DNA of 64,000 nt from CBDANW01 sp965197825 (GCA_965197825.1 CBDANW010000002.1:1922001-1986000); one strand, 5' to 3'; counted from the first letter of the stretch, positions 45,600 to 55,351 are shown. Numbers and translations: made by a program. Notes: generated by a model not told the origin, from the letters alone.

Positions 45600-45935
45600 A
45601 TGACCAAGAAAAGCCGAGTCAGAAAAAGCAGCGGTAACGTTTTTGCGGACCTGGTAGTTCCCGGTCCCAGCGAGGCGCTTGCCAAGGCAGAAATCGCTCG
45701 TTGCATCATCGAAATACTCGATGACCATCACCTGACTCAGATGGCTGCCGCCAGAATCCTTGGCGTCGACCAGCCGAAGGTCTCTGCGCTCAAGCGTGGC
45801 CGGTTGGAGGGCTTCTCCACGGAGCGTTTGTTCAAGTTCCTCAACGCGCTCGGCCGGGACGTCGAGATCGTGATCAAGAAGAAATCGACCGCTGCGAGGC
45901 CAGCGCGCATTCGAGTGTCGGTGGGTCGAAGCTAG
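45600..45935 (+). CDS. XRE-family antitoxin (HTH_37 type), toxin lost
   Basis: Own start ATG 45600 (MTKKSRVRKSSGNVFADLVV); fused in frame to the toxin stub upstream. GPSEALAKAEIARCIIEIL, QMAAARILGVDQPKVSALKRG and RLFKFLNALGRDVEIVIKKK are the diagnostic blocks of Gp49-partner antitoxins. It keeps an intact HTH and could still repress or act as anti-addiction antitoxin for related toxins. Confidence 0.88.
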   Translation: MTKKSRVRKSSGNVFADLVVPGPSEALAKAEIARCIIEILDDHHLTQMAAARILGVDQPKVSALKRGRLEGFSTERLFKFLNALGRDVEIVIKKKSTAARPARIRVSVGRS

Positions 45936-45956
45936 GATAGGCTGGGCTATCGTTGG

Positions 45957-47279
45957 TTACTCGGCCCAGACCGAGTAGGTATGTTTCGCCACAATGCGTT
46001 TCACCTCGCCGATCAGGAAGATCGAACCGGCGATGACGACTTCCCCGGACACACCGGCCAGATGTCTTGCATTCGCTAACGCCTGCTCCGGCGAGTCGAT
46101 CGCACTCGCAGAAAACCCCAGGCGCGATGCATGACGAGAAACGTTTTCCGGATCTAGCGCTCTTCGGCTAGGTAGTTTTGTCGCGATCAAATGCTGGAAG
46201 TGTGGCCTCAGGAGCTCGAGCATCTTCGTTGACTTCTTGTCTTTAAGGACTCCATAGAGCAAGACTCGGTTCGGATGCGGGTGGGCTTCTAGGTATCGAG
46301 CCAAAGCCGACGCACCCATCGGGTTGTGCGCCACGTCGATCAGAAGGCCGGGCGAGCCTTCGATTCTCTCCAGCCGGCCTTCCCAAACGGTCGCGGCGAC
46401 TCCGGCGCTCACCGCCTCCTTCGAGACCTGGAAGCCCAAATGGCTCGTGAGCTCAGCGATGCGCACCGCAAGCGACAGGTTCTCCACTTGGTGTGCCCCA
46501 ACGAGAGGCAAGAAAAGCTCCGGGTACACCGATTGCGGCGTTTCCAGACGAACCCACTGGCCGCTGCGTCCCCCCCTGGCCTCCTTCGCCACAGCGGTCA
46601 CTTCTCTTGGAACCTCGAACAGAGGAGCCCGCTGTCGGTCGGCTTCCGCGCGGATGATGGCAAGCGGCTCGGGATCGGTCACCGAAGTCACCACCGGCCG
46701 GCCGGGCTTGATGATCGCAGCTTTCTCGGCCGCAATGGCAGCAACGGTGCTACCGAGAAAGCGCTCGTGATCCAAACCGATATTGGTTATCGCGGTCAGT
46801 GCCGCCGGAACGACGTTGGTCGCGTCCCAGCGGCCACCCATCCCCACCTCGATCAACGCAACGTCGATCTCTTTCTGACGGAAGAACTCGAACGCGCAGG
46901 CCGTAGTGAGCTCGAAAAAAGTGGGGTCAGTGAGGAGCTTCCCCCGTTGCCGCAACTGAGCGGTCACGCCTTTCACCTTTTCGACCACCGCGGCGAGCTC
47001 TTCTGATGGGATGAGCTCACCCACCGCCATGATGCGCTCTTCCAGGCAGACCAAGTGCGGAGACGTGTACCGGCCGGTACGTAGACCGGAAGCGCGAAGG
47101 ATGGACTCGAGTAGGGCGATGGTCGAGCCCTTCCCGTTCGTTCCCGCAACTAGTATCGACTGCCAGCGTCGCTCGGGATGTTCCAGGGCTTCGACTAGGA
47201 GTCCGATGTTCTCGAGCCCGAACTTGATCCCGAACCGCTCGTGACCGACGAGATAGGCTACCGCTGCGGCATGATCCAT
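45957..47279 (-). CDS. folC: Dihydrofolate synthase / folylpolyglutamate synthase
   Basis: 440 residues. Mur-ligase-type ATP site VAGTNGKGSTIALLE (about 43-57), then YTSPHL, the central VGMGGRWDATNVV with TNIGLDHERFLGST, and the C-terminal domain LIDVAHNPMGASALARYL. It adds glutamate to dihydropteroate and folates. It follows accD by 16 bp on the same strand, the common accD-folC order. Length fits the family. Confidence 0.95.
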   Translation of the reverse strand: MDHAAAVAYLVGHERFGIKFGLENIGLLVEALEHPERRWQSILVAGTNGKGSTIALLESILRASGLRTGRYTSPHLVCLEERIMAVGELIPSEELAAVVEKVKGVTAQLRQRGKLLTDPTFFELTTACAFEFFRQKEIDVALIEVGMGGRWDATNVVPAALTAITNIGLDHERFLGSTVAAIAAEKAAIIKPGRPVVTSVTDPEPLAIIRAEADRQRAPLFEVPREVTAVAKEARGGRSGQWVRLETPQSVYPELFLPLVGAHQVENLSLAVRIAELTSHLGFQVSKEAVSAGVAATVWEGRLERIEGSPGLLIDVAHNPMGASALARYLEAHPHPNRVLLYGVLKDKKSTKMLELLRPHFQHLIATKLPSRRALDPENVSRHASRLGFSASAIDSPEQALANARHLAGVSGEVVIAGSIFLIGEVKRIVAKHTYSVWAE

Positions 47280-47295
47280 GTGGGTGAAGCCTCTG

Positions 47296-48186
47296 TTAGG
47301 AAAGGTAGTCTTCTGCCGCCGAGTGGGCGGACTCGACCGGAGGGGTATCGCTGAAGAAGTGAAGGACCTTGCCCAAGATCTCCTTCATCTGCCTTCGCTC
47401 CACGATCATGTCCAGCAGCCCGCGCTCCATGAGACGCTCCGAGCGTTGAGAGCCGGGCGGCACCGGCTCGCGGATGGTTTGCTCGATCACCCGCGGCCCG
47501 GCAAAACCGATGAGGGCTTTCGGCTCGGCGATATTGAAGTCACCGAGCATCGCGAAGCTCGCGGTGACGCCACCGGTCGTGGGATCGGTGAGGATGGAAA
47601 GGTAAGGCACCGACGCTTCGTCGAGGCGAGCGAGGGCGGCGCTGATCTTGGCCATCTGCATCAAGGAAAGCGCGCCCTCCTGCATCCTGGCGCCGCCCGA
47701 GCGGGAAATGATAATCAGCGCGGTGCGCTCTTCGAGAGCTCGCTCGATGGCGCGCGTGATCTTTTCTCCCACGACCACGCCCATGCTGCCCCCGATGAAA
47801 CTGTATTCCATCGAGGCCACGATGACCGGGATGCCCGAGATGGTTCCCCGCACCGTGATAATGGCGTCGTCGAGTCCGGTTTGCTGCCGGCTGGTCTGAA
47901 GGCGATCTCGGTATCGCTTGGTGTCCTTGAACTCGAATGGATCGGTGGACCGGAGCCGTGCGTCGAACTCCCCGTAGGAACCGCCGTCCAAAAGCGCGGC
48001 CAGCCTTTCGGCGGCCGAGAGGCCGAAATGGTAATTGCACTTGGGGCACACGTTTTGGTTGCGTACCACCTCTTTCTTGTAGAGGATTTCCGCACACCCC
48101 TGGCACTTGCTCCAGAGGCCCTCCGGCATCCGGCTCTTTTTTTCCGGAGGCGCAAGCGGGGTTTTTTCCTTCTTGAACCAGCTCAT
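47296..48186 (-). CDS. accD: Acetyl-CoA carboxylase carboxyltransferase subunit beta
   Basis: 296 residues. The N-terminal zinc ribbon CQGCAEILYKKE...CPKCNYHFGL is followed by the crotonase-type core: GGSMGVVVGEKI, SRSGGARMQEGALSLMQM and LTDPTTGGVTASFAMLGD. AccD with AccA transfers CO2 to acetyl-CoA in fatty acid synthesis. It starts an accD-folC operon reading leftward. Confidence 0.97.
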   Translation of the reverse strand: MSWFKKEKTPLAPPEKKSRMPEGLWSKCQGCAEILYKKEVVRNQNVCPKCNYHFGLSAAERLAALLDGGSYGEFDARLRSTDPFEFKDTKRYRDRLQTSRQQTGLDDAIITVRGTISGIPVIVASMEYSFIGGSMGVVVGEKITRAIERALEERTALIIISRSGGARMQEGALSLMQMAKISAALARLDEASVPYLSILTDPTTGGVTASFAMLGDFNIAEPKALIGFAGPRVIEQTIREPVPPGSQRSERLMERGLLDMIVERRQMKEILGKVLHFFSDTPPVESAHSAAEDYLS

Positions 48187-48228
48187 GGGAAGGGGCGAAT
48201 CCTAACAAGTCCAGGTGTCGGCGTCAAA

Positions 48229-48447
48229 TTAGCCCGTAGATTCCTCGGGCTCTATCTCGATGCCGAGCATGGTACACGCCGCGTCGTACATCTGCACGGC
48301 CGCCTTACGCCTCTCCTGGAGCTCGGCCAGACGCTCCTTCACCACGGAGAGCTCCTTTTCGATCTGCTGGTCGATCTCTTCCAGCTGGCGCAGAGCGACC
48401 TCAAGCGTCTGGCGGTACGTACGAGTTTCTTCTTCGCTAAGAGGCAT
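48229..48447 (-). CDS. Small coiled-coil protein
   Basis: 72 residues. About residues 10-50 form a charged amphipathic helix (TLEVALRQLEEIDQQIEKEL, VVKERLAELQERRKAAV) likely to be a coiled coil. AAGAAATG precedes the start. It sits between the Ser/Thr kinase and accD on the same strand. Function unknown. Confidence 0.65.
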   Translation of the reverse strand: MPLSEEETRTYRQTLEVALRQLEEIDQQIEKELSVVKERLAELQERRKAAVQMYDAACTMLGIEIEPEESTG

Positions 48448-48453
48448 TTCTTA

Positions 48454-49827
48454 TTAAGATACCGCCCCGGGATCGGTATTCGACCCGGCGGCTTCGGTTG
48501 CATCGGAAACGAACAGCCTCCCCACGCACTTGGCGAGCCCCGCCGCTCCAACCGCAGGCCGGCGGCGAAGGTACGCGTCCAGGTCTCGCAGCATTTCGGA
48601 TGCGTCCTGATAACGGTCATCCGGCTCCTTCTTCAAGGCCTTCGCCACGACGGCTTCCAGCTCGATGGGGACCGCCGGGTTGAAAGAAGACGGCGTGAGA
48701 AAGTGAGCTTCTCGTACTCTCTCCAGGATGCTCATCTCCGACGTACCCATGAAGAGGCTGCGCCCGGCCAACATCTCGAAGAGCACCACGCCCAGGGAGA
48801 AGATGTCCGACCGTTTGTCCATGGATCTGCCCCAGGCCTGCTCCGGAGCCATGTAGAGGAGCTTCCCTCTGAGCGAGCCGCTGTCCGTGGAGGGAGCCTT
48901 GATGGCAGCCTTGGCAATGCCGAAGTCGGCGAGCTTTACCTCACCTTCCCGCGAGATCAGAATATTGGGAGGGCTCACGTCGCGATGCACGATGCGGAGC
49001 GGCTTTCCGGACGGATCGCGGTGCCGATGCGCGTACTCGAGAGCGCTCGCCACCTTGGTCGCCACGAGGGCCGACAAATCGACGTCCAGTATAGTTTCCG
49101 CTTCCCGCACCCGGGAGAGGATCGCTCTCAGATCCAGCCCCTCGATGTACTCCATAGCGATGTAATACGTGTTCTCGATTTTTCCGAGATCGAAGATCTG
49201 AACGATGTTCGGATGCGACAATCCCGCCACCATCTTCGCTTCGTTGATGAACATTTCCACGAAGTCTTTGTTGTCGGAGAGATGGGGGAGGATTCGCTTG
49301 ACCGCAACCATTTTCTCGAAACCCTCCACGCCTCGACGTTTAGCCCGGAAGATTTCCGCCATGCCTCCGGTGGCCATTCGGTCGAGCAGGTGATACTGGC
49401 CGTACGGGAAGCCACTCCTTTCACGGTCCGCATCCGCGCGGCCCGACTCCTTGTTAGGGTCTAGCTTCGAATCCTGAAGAAGCGTCGAGTAAGCGAGATC
49501 TACTATCGAGTAGTGCTCCTGGGAGCCAGGGGCATGAGTGTCCGGGGGACCTTTCTTGACCGAAACCGTATCAGAACTAACCTCCGCCTTGGGAGATGCG
49601 GTCTGGCGGTGTGCCGAGACGGCGCGGGACGGCGCGCTGCCGTCGGCTCCCTTCTCGCCTCGATCTCCGGGCTCGTCGATGATTTCGCCGAACAGATCAT
49701 TCGAGGTCAGCAGGTCGCCTTGTCCCGGTGGCGCGCCACGCGGCCGCCGCTTCTGCTTGACGTCACCGCTGGCGAACTCGCGAGGAGCGTCTGGGGAGAA
49801 GGGGCTCTTGTCCTTTTCTTTAGCCAT
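48454..49827 (-). CDS. Ser/Thr protein kinase with low-complexity N-terminal region
   Basis: 457 residues from ATG 49827. Residues 1-135 are charged and disordered. The kinase domain (about 145-430) has LLDRMATGGMAEIFRAKRR, VAVKRILPHL, IVHRDVSPPNILIS (VSPPN variant of HRDxKPxN common in myxobacterial-like kinases), ADFGIAKA, APEQAWGRSMDKRSDIFSLG and an Arg in helix I. No membrane segment or sensor domain is visible. It is upstream of the coiled-coil gene and accD. Confidence 0.92.
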   Translation of the reverse strand: MAKEKDKSPFSPDAPREFASGDVKQKRRPRGAPPGQGDLLTSNDLFGEIIDEPGDRGEKGADGSAPSRAVSAHRQTASPKAEVSSDTVSVKKGPPDTHAPGSQEHYSIVDLAYSTLLQDSKLDPNKESGRADADRERSGFPYGQYHLLDRMATGGMAEIFRAKRRGVEGFEKMVAVKRILPHLSDNKDFVEMFINEAKMVAGLSHPNIVQIFDLGKIENTYYIAMEYIEGLDLRAILSRVREAETILDVDLSALVATKVASALEYAHRHRDPSGKPLRIVHRDVSPPNILISREGEVKLADFGIAKAAIKAPSTDSGSLRGKLLYMAPEQAWGRSMDKRSDIFSLGVVLFEMLAGRSLFMGTSEMSILERVREAHFLTPSSFNPAVPIELEAVVAKALKKEPDDRYQDASEMLRDLDAYLRRRPAVGAAGLAKCVGRLFVSDATEAAGSNTDPGAVS

Positions 49828-49993
49828 GCGTCCTGCCCCGATCCTGGTTCCCTTGGATGGAGTCAGTATAAGAGACGCGTCGCTCACCGTCAAAGCACCT
49901 GGAACAAATGGACTTGTTAGGCGCGAGCCCCAGGCCGGGAGGATCAGGGGGACAGCCTCCTCCCCGATTTTGTCTGGGCTGGCGGGTCGGAGA

Positions 49994-50611
49994 TTAGTGG
50001 ATCGCCACCGGTACCCGATCGGCGTCCTCTGTCGACACGCCAATCTGGGTCTGCTTCTTCTGGCGCAGCTCTCGAATCAAGGCCCGAGATTTTTGCGGCT
50101 CGGACAGGCTCTCTTCGATGGCGTTCAGGGCCTCGACATCGCTTCCACCCTGTTGCTTGAGAGACTCCAGCATCCCGTTGAAATAGCCGGGGAAGTCCTC
50201 CAGAAAGTCGCGGTCCCTGAACTGGATCTCGAAATTGACGTTGCCCTCGCGGACGCGGTTGAGGCTCAGCTTGACCCGGTAGAGAGGTCCGGCTATCTGA
50301 TTGCTGAGGTAGACCCCGATGATCCCCACCAGCACCATCCCGAAAGACAGGATGAAGCCGATCGCCACCGAGAACAGCACCGGGGCGGAGAGCAACGGTA
50401 CCAGCCCCGATCGGGGCACCAGGTGGTAAAAGCGCAGGATGTGCCCCTGGTAGAAGTAATAGAGGATGATCGAGAAGAAGAGGGAGTTCGCCCCCCAGAT
50501 CGCCAGCAGGAGCCCGATCAAACGGTACTGAAACGCCTTGTCGACGATGAGTCGGCGGCGACGGTTGGGCTTGCGCCGTTCTTGGGGTTTCGATTCGCCT
50601 TGGGTGGTCAT
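49994..50611 (-). CDS. Two-helix membrane protein with HAMP-like segment
   Basis: 205 residues from ATG 50611, which has GGAGG 6-7 nt upstream. Two membrane helices (about 30-55, LIGLLLAIWGANSLFFSIIL; about 75-105, PVLFSVAIGFILSFGMVLVG) are followed by NQIAGPLYRVKLSLNRVREG and a DRDFLEDFPGYFNGMLESLK, a HAMP-like pattern. No output domain follows. It resembles short methyl-accepting-type proteins in Deltaproteobacteria and Acidobacteriota. The gap 50612-50843 shows nothing else. Confidence 0.75.
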   Translation of the reverse strand: MTTQGESKPQERRKPNRRRRLIVDKAFQYRLIGLLLAIWGANSLFFSIILYYFYQGHILRFYHLVPRSGLVPLLSAPVLFSVAIGFILSFGMVLVGIIGVYLSNQIAGPLYRVKLSLNRVREGNVNFEIQFRDRDFLEDFPGYFNGMLESLKQQGGSDVEALNAIEESLSEPQKSRALIRELRQKKQTQIGVSTEDADRVPVAIH

Positions 50612-50843
50612 AGGAACCTCCGCTCCATGCTCTGTTGCGATCAAGATTGGCTCGCGGCCAACGAAACGTCCGCGTCGCGAGCACCAATATTGCGGTTCCC
50701 GTCGGACGACTCTTACGAAACCTAGACTGTAATGAGAGAGATAACAGAACTAGTGTAGCACGACAGCGGGGCGGGCGACAAGGGGCCGGGCGAGGCTACG
50801 ACTGGCCGGGAGTCTACTCTTAACCCATTGTCTTAGAAGGGTA

Positions 50844-51479
50844 TCATCGGGATTGGCCGGGCATGAAAAAGCGGGTCCCGCCACCCAAGGACTGCATTTC
50901 GTGAATCAGATCATCCAAGGATGTGGCTGGGTGGGAGAAATCCACGTCGGCGGTATTGACCACTAGGAGGGGGGTCTCCGAATAGTGGAAAAAAAAGTAG
51001 TCGTAGGCCTTGACCAGCTCGCGGAGATAGGCCTCGCCGGGACCGGGGTCGGAGCGGCGCTGCCGCGACTTGAGGCGTTTCAAGAGAACTTCCGCGGGCG
51101 CTTGAAGATAGATCACCAGCTCAGGCGGGGGCACTTCCCCTTCGAGAACCCGGTAGATCTTCTCGTACAGCATCAGCTCGGTGTCGTCGAGATTGAGGTA
51201 GGCGAAGATCTTGTCCCTCGCGAAGATGAAGTCGCAGGCCGTGACTTGACGAAATAGCTCTCGTTGCGCAAGCTCCGAGAGCTGCCGATAGCGGCTCAGG
51301 AGAAAGAACATCTGACTCTGGAAAGCCGCTCCTGGCTTTTCATGATAGAAGTCACAGAGGAAGGGATTCTCCGCCTTCTCGAGTACGACCGACGCCTCGA
51401 GGTGGGTCGCGAGGCGTTCGACCAGAGCGGTCTTCCCGACTCCAGGAGGCCCTTCGATCGATATGTACCGCGGATTCAT
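50844..51479 (-). CDS. Deoxynucleoside kinase
   Basis: 211 residues. P-loop IEGPPGVGKTALVERLA (about 8-24), ENPFLCDFYHEKPGAAFQSQ, FIFARDKIFAYLNL and VIYLQAPAEVLLKRLKSRQR (lid Arg) are typical of dNK/dGK enzymes that salvage deoxynucleosides. The start overlaps the folK stop by 1 nt (TAATG), so they are co-translated. The folK-dNK order is frequent in this phylum and Bacteroidetes (from memory). Confidence 0.9.
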   Translation of the reverse strand: MNPRYISIEGPPGVGKTALVERLATHLEASVVLEKAENPFLCDFYHEKPGAAFQSQMFFLLSRYRQLSELAQRELFRQVTACDFIFARDKIFAYLNLDDTELMLYEKIYRVLEGEVPPPELVIYLQAPAEVLLKRLKSRQRRSDPGPGEAYLRELVKAYDYFFFHYSETPLLVVNTADVDFSHPATSLDDLIHEMQSLGGGTRFFMPGQSR

Positions 51480-51985
51480 TACGGGCGTTCCGGGGACGCG
51501 CCGAGACGAATGACGACCGAGTCATCGAGACACCCCTGGAGCAGCTCCGCGACGCTCAAACCGAGCCGTGGATGTATCCAGTCAGGGGCGATCTCCCGCA
51601 ACGGAACCAACACGAAACGCCTCAGGTGAAGCCGAGGATGTGGCAAGGTCAGATGGGCCCCTTCGAGAAGCGTGTCGCCGGCTGTCAGAAGGTCCAAATC
51701 GATGGGGCGGGGCGAGTGGAAGTAGCGGCGCTGCCGTCCCTGGCTCTTTTCGATATCCTGGCAGATGGAGAGCAAGTCCTGCGGCTCGAAGGGGCTTCTT
51801 ACCCGAGCTACGGCGTTCGTGAACCACGGCCTTGGCGGCGCGTCGACCGGCTCGGTGCGGTACAAACTCGACACTTCTTCTACAACGACGGAGCCCTCCT
51901 GGAGCCTGCGCAACGCCAGGGAAATCTCTTCCGTCGGCTCGCCAAGGTTAGAGCCAAAGCTAATAAAACCTTCATGGGAGGACAC
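51479..51985 (-). CDS. folK: 6-hydroxymethyl-7,8-dihydropterin pyrophosphokinase
   Basis: 168 residues. ISFGSNLGEPTEEISLALRR, the substrate loop RTEPVDAPPRPWFTNAVARV, and RYFHSPRPIDLDLLTAGD with LTLPHPRLHLRRFVLVPLRE are the HPPK motifs. It catalyses the second last pterin step of folate synthesis; folC is 4 kb away on the same strand. Confidence 0.95.
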   Translation of the reverse strand: MSSHEGFISFGSNLGEPTEEISLALRRLQEGSVVVEEVSSLYRTEPVDAPPRPWFTNAVARVRSPFEPQDLLSICQDIEKSQGRQRRYFHSPRPIDLDLLTAGDTLLEGAHLTLPHPRLHLRRFVLVPLREIAPDWIHPRLGLSVAELLQGCLDDSVVIRLGASPERP

Positions 51986-52101
51986 GCGAGATTATAGGCT
52001 CCGCCGCGTCCCGGATCAACGCGGGTCGATCTTTTGACACCGCTACATCCGGTGACTAACATTCCAAGGCGGTAGGCGACTACATTCAAACGAGGTCAGC
52101 C

Positions 52102-53901
52102 ATGGGATCCCAGACACTCAACGAGCTCTTCTTTCATGACATGGAGACGCATCGCCGGCCGGACGTACTCCGATATAAGTCCGGCGGCTCCTGGCAATCC
52201 GTCTCTTGGAAGCAAATGCTGGAGCGGGTTCGCGATCTCGCTCTGGGACTCTATGAGCTCGGCGTGAGGCGGGGGGACCGGGTGGTCCTCTTGGCGGAAA
52301 ACCGCGTCGAGTGGTTCGTCATCGATAGAGCTCTACACATACTCGGGGCTGCCACGGTACCGATCTACGCCACGCTGACCGCCCCGCAGGTTTCCCACAT
52401 CATCCGGAACTCGGAGTCGAAAGTCGTCATCGCCTCCACGCCGGAGCAGCAAGCCAAGGTGGCGCAGATCCGAGGCGAGCTGAATCTCGTGGAGCATGTC
52501 ATCCTAATCGACCCTCCGGGCAAGAGTGGTCTCGAGGGCTTGCGTCTCGACGAGATCTCCGCTCGAGGAGCAAAGAAGGCCGCCGGTGAGCCCGAGCTTC
52601 ACCGGCGCCTGGCCTCAGAAGTAGAGCCCGAGGATTTGGCCAGCATCATCTACACCTCGGGAACGACCGGCGATCCCAAGGGAGTCATGCTGACCCACAA
52701 GAACTTCCTCTCCAACACGGAGGCATCCCTTCAGGTACTGCCAATAAGCGAAACGGACGTGGCGCTCTCGGCCCTTCCTTATAGTCACGTCTTCGAACGC
52801 ATGGTGGCCCATTATCTTTATCCCCATGCCGGAACGAGTGTCGCCATCGCCGAGAGCGTGGACAAAGTCATCGACAACCTGGCAGAAATCCGCCCCACCG
52901 TCATGACGTTCGTGCCGCGCTTTTACGAGAAAATGTACGCACGCGTGCACGAGGCGGTCTCCCAAGGCAGCGCGCTTCGCAGGAAGATCTTCTCGTGGGC
53001 AGTGTCGGTGGGCCAGGAGCACGGCCGCTACCGTTTGGACAACCAGAAGGCACCGTTCCTGCTGGAGCTCAAATACAAGTTAGCAACTGCGCTCGCCTTC
53101 AAGAAACTCCAGCAACGGGTTGGGGGTCGTTTGCGGTTCTTCATCTCTGGAGGCGCACCCCTGCCCCGCGAGATCGCAGAGTTCTTCTGGGCGGCGGGCA
53201 TCACAATCCTAGAAGGTTACGGCCTTTCCGAGACCTCCCCCGTCATCGCGGTCAACTACCCCGGCCGGATCCGGTTCGGCACGGTGGGCCCAATCGCTCC
53301 GGGAGTCGAAGTGAAGATCGTTTCCGACGAAGAGATCCTGGCGCGTGGGCCGAACATCATGAAGGGCTACTACAAGAATGAAGCCGCAACGCGGGAAGCC
53401 ATCGACACCGAAGGCTGGTTCCACACCGGAGACGTGGGTTTCGTCGATGCGGACGGCTTTCTCAACATCACCGATCGCAAAAAGGATCTCATCGTGACCG
53501 CCGGCGGGAAGAAGATTGCGCCGCAACCGATCGAGAATCGCCTGAAAACGAATCCCTACATCGCTGAAATCGTTATCATCGGTAACCGCCGTCGTTTCGT
53601 CGCCGCCCTCATTGTTCCCGACTTCGAAAGACTCGAGGAATGGTCGCGATCGCACGGGGTCGCCTCTTCCAATCGACAGGAAGTCGTCCGCGACCAGAAG
53701 ATCATCGATTTCATGCAAGCGCAGGTGGACGGGATGACCTCTAACTTGGCAAAGTTCGAAAAGATCAAGAAAGTGCACCTGCTTTCCAAAGCGTTCACCT
53801 TGGAGGGAGGGGAGCTGACACCGACTCTCAAGGTCAAGCGGAACGTCATCGAAAAGCGCTACAAGGATCTGATCGACCAGCTCTACGACGAGAATCCATG
53901 A
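52102..53901 (+). CDS. fadD: Long-chain acyl-CoA synthetase
   Basis: 599 residues; GAGG 6-8 nt before the ATG. AMP-binding motifs: IIYTSGTTGDPKGVMLTHKN (about 186-205), LPYSHVFERMV, GYGLSETSPVIAVN, GWFHTGDVG and ITDRKKDLIVTAGGKKIAP. The long insert and the Lys in the final KRNVIEKRYK segment match the FAA1/FadD15-type enzymes that activate fatty acids. It shares 4 bp with gatB (ATGA). Confidence 0.93.
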   Translation: MGSQTLNELFFHDMETHRRPDVLRYKSGGSWQSVSWKQMLERVRDLALGLYELGVRRGDRVVLLAENRVEWFVIDRALHILGAATVPIYATLTAPQVSHIIRNSESKVVIASTPEQQAKVAQIRGELNLVEHVILIDPPGKSGLEGLRLDEISARGAKKAAGEPELHRRLASEVEPEDLASIIYTSGTTGDPKGVMLTHKNFLSNTEASLQVLPISETDVALSALPYSHVFERMVAHYLYPHAGTSVAIAESVDKVIDNLAEIRPTVMTFVPRFYEKMYARVHEAVSQGSALRRKIFSWAVSVGQEHGRYRLDNQKAPFLLELKYKLATALAFKKLQQRVGGRLRFFISGGAPLPREIAEFFWAAGITILEGYGLSETSPVIAVNYPGRIRFGTVGPIAPGVEVKIVSDEEILARGPNIMKGYYKNEAATREAIDTEGWFHTGDVGFVDADGFLNITDRKKDLIVTAGGKKIAPQPIENRLKTNPYIAEIVIIGNRRRFVAALIVPDFERLEEWSRSHGVASSNRQEVVRDQKIIDFMQAQVDGMTSNLAKFEKIKKVHLLSKAFTLEGGELTPTLKVKRNVIEKRYKDLIDQLYDENP

Positions 53902-55331
53902 GGGAGGACTACGAGGTTGTTATCGGTCTCGAGATCCACGCTCAACTGCTGACGACGACGAAGCTCTTTTGCGGTTGCTCGACTCGGTTTGGAGACCCCC
54001 CGAATACGCACGTCTGTCCTGTCTGTATCGGCCTTCCCGGTGCGCTACCCGTCTTGAACCGGAGAGCCGTCGAGCTCGGTATCCGGATGGGCCTTGCGGT
54101 CGACTGCCAAATCCACGAAGCCTCGGTCTTCGCTAGAAAGAACTATTTCTATCCCGATCTCCCAAAGGGTTATCAGATTTCACAGTACGATCGACCCTTG
54201 GCGGTCGGTGGCAAACTCCTCACCGAAGGCGGCGACACCATCCGAATAACCCGGATTCATCTAGAAGAAGACGCCGGTAAGCTTCTTCATGACGGCTTCG
54301 AAGGCTCGGAGAACCAGAGCGGTGTCGACTACAATCGAAGCGGCGTGCCGCTCATCGAAATCGTCAGCGAGCCCGATCTTCGTGCCCCGGAGCAGGCAGC
54401 CGCGTATGCGCAAGGCATCAAGACGATCCTGGAATACACCGAGGTCTCCGACGCCAATATGGAACAAGGCAACCTGCGTTGCGATGTCAACGTCTCGGTA
54501 CGTCCCCTGGGTGACGAAAAGTTAGGAACCAAGGTCGAGATCAAGAACCTCAACTCGTTTCGCTTCCTGGTTCGCGCCATCGAGTACGAGACGGAGCGTC
54601 AGGTGGATACGCTCGATACCGGCGAGACACTGGTGCAGGAGACCAGACTCTACGACACCTCATCGGGCCACACGGTATCCATGCGCAGCAAGGAGGAGGC
54701 CCACGACTATCGCTATTTCCCGGAGCCCGACTTACCGGTGCTGCGAGTGAGCCAAGAATGGATGGAGAGGCTACGCACGGAGCTGCCCGAGCTCCCGGAG
54801 TCCAAGAGGAAACGATTCGTCGAGGAGTATCGAATCCCCACCTACGACGCCGGCGTGCTCACCTCGTCGCGGTCGTTGGCCGACTACTTCGAAGCGACCG
54901 CCGCCGCTTCCGGGAACCCGAAGGCGGCAAGTAACTGGATCATGTCGGAGTCGCTTCGAAAGGTGAAAGAAACGGGCGTTCCAATCGACGCCACGCGGGT
55001 CAGTTCCGGGGCGTTGGGCGAAATGCTCCGACTCATCGAGGACGGGACGATCAGCGGCAAGATCGGCAAGGATCTCTTCGAGAAGATGTACACAACCGGA
55101 GAGTCGCCCCGGGAACTTGTCGAAAAGGAGGGCTTGACTCAGATCACCGACCGGAAGGCATTGGAAGACGTATCACGACGAACACTCGACGAGAACCCAG
55201 CCCAAGTCGAGCAGTATCGAAAAGGAAAGACAAAGGTCCTCGGCTGGCTGGTAGGACAAGTCATGAAAGCGACGCGCGGCAAGGCGAGCCCCAATCTGGT
55301 GGGCGAAGTCCTCAGGGAACTGCTGAAATAG
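53898..55331 (+). CDS. gatB: Aspartyl/glutamyl-tRNA amidotransferase subunit B
   Basis: 477 residues. VIGLEIHAQLLTTTKLFCGC, PPNTHVCPVCIGLPGALPVL, KNYFYPDLPKGYQISQYD, the GatB signature DYNRSGVPLIEIVSEPDL, and a C-terminal YqeY-like domain ending NLVGEVLRELLK. It forms GatCAB, which amidates Glu-tRNAGln or Asp-tRNAAsn. gatA and gatC are not in this window. Confidence 0.97.
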   Translation: MREDYEVVIGLEIHAQLLTTTKLFCGCSTRFGDPPNTHVCPVCIGLPGALPVLNRRAVELGIRMGLAVDCQIHEASVFARKNYFYPDLPKGYQISQYDRPLAVGGKLLTEGGDTIRITRIHLEEDAGKLLHDGFEGSENQSGVDYNRSGVPLIEIVSEPDLRAPEQAAAYAQGIKTILEYTEVSDANMEQGNLRCDVNVSVRPLGDEKLGTKVEIKNLNSFRFLVRAIEYETERQVDTLDTGETLVQETRLYDTSSGHTVSMRSKEEAHDYRYFPEPDLPVLRVSQEWMERLRTELPELPESKRKRFVEEYRIPTYDAGVLTSSRSLADYFEATAAASGNPKAASNWIMSESLRKVKETGVPIDATRVSSGALGEMLRLIEDGTISGKIGKDLFEKMYTTGESPRELVEKEGLTQITDRKALEDVSRRTLDENPAQVEQYRKGKTKVLGWLVGQVMKATRGKASPNLVGEVLRELLK

Positions 55332-55351
55332 TGTAGCGGGAACGGCTGGGG

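Noticed and set aside
47278..49464. 728-codon plus-strand ORF
   Set aside because: It is the antisense shadow of accD, the coiled-coil gene and the Ser/Thr kinase, all with clear motifs on the minus strand.
49538..50725. 395-codon plus-strand ORF
   Set aside because: Antisense to the kinase N-terminus and the HAMP-like gene, low-complexity composition, no motifs.
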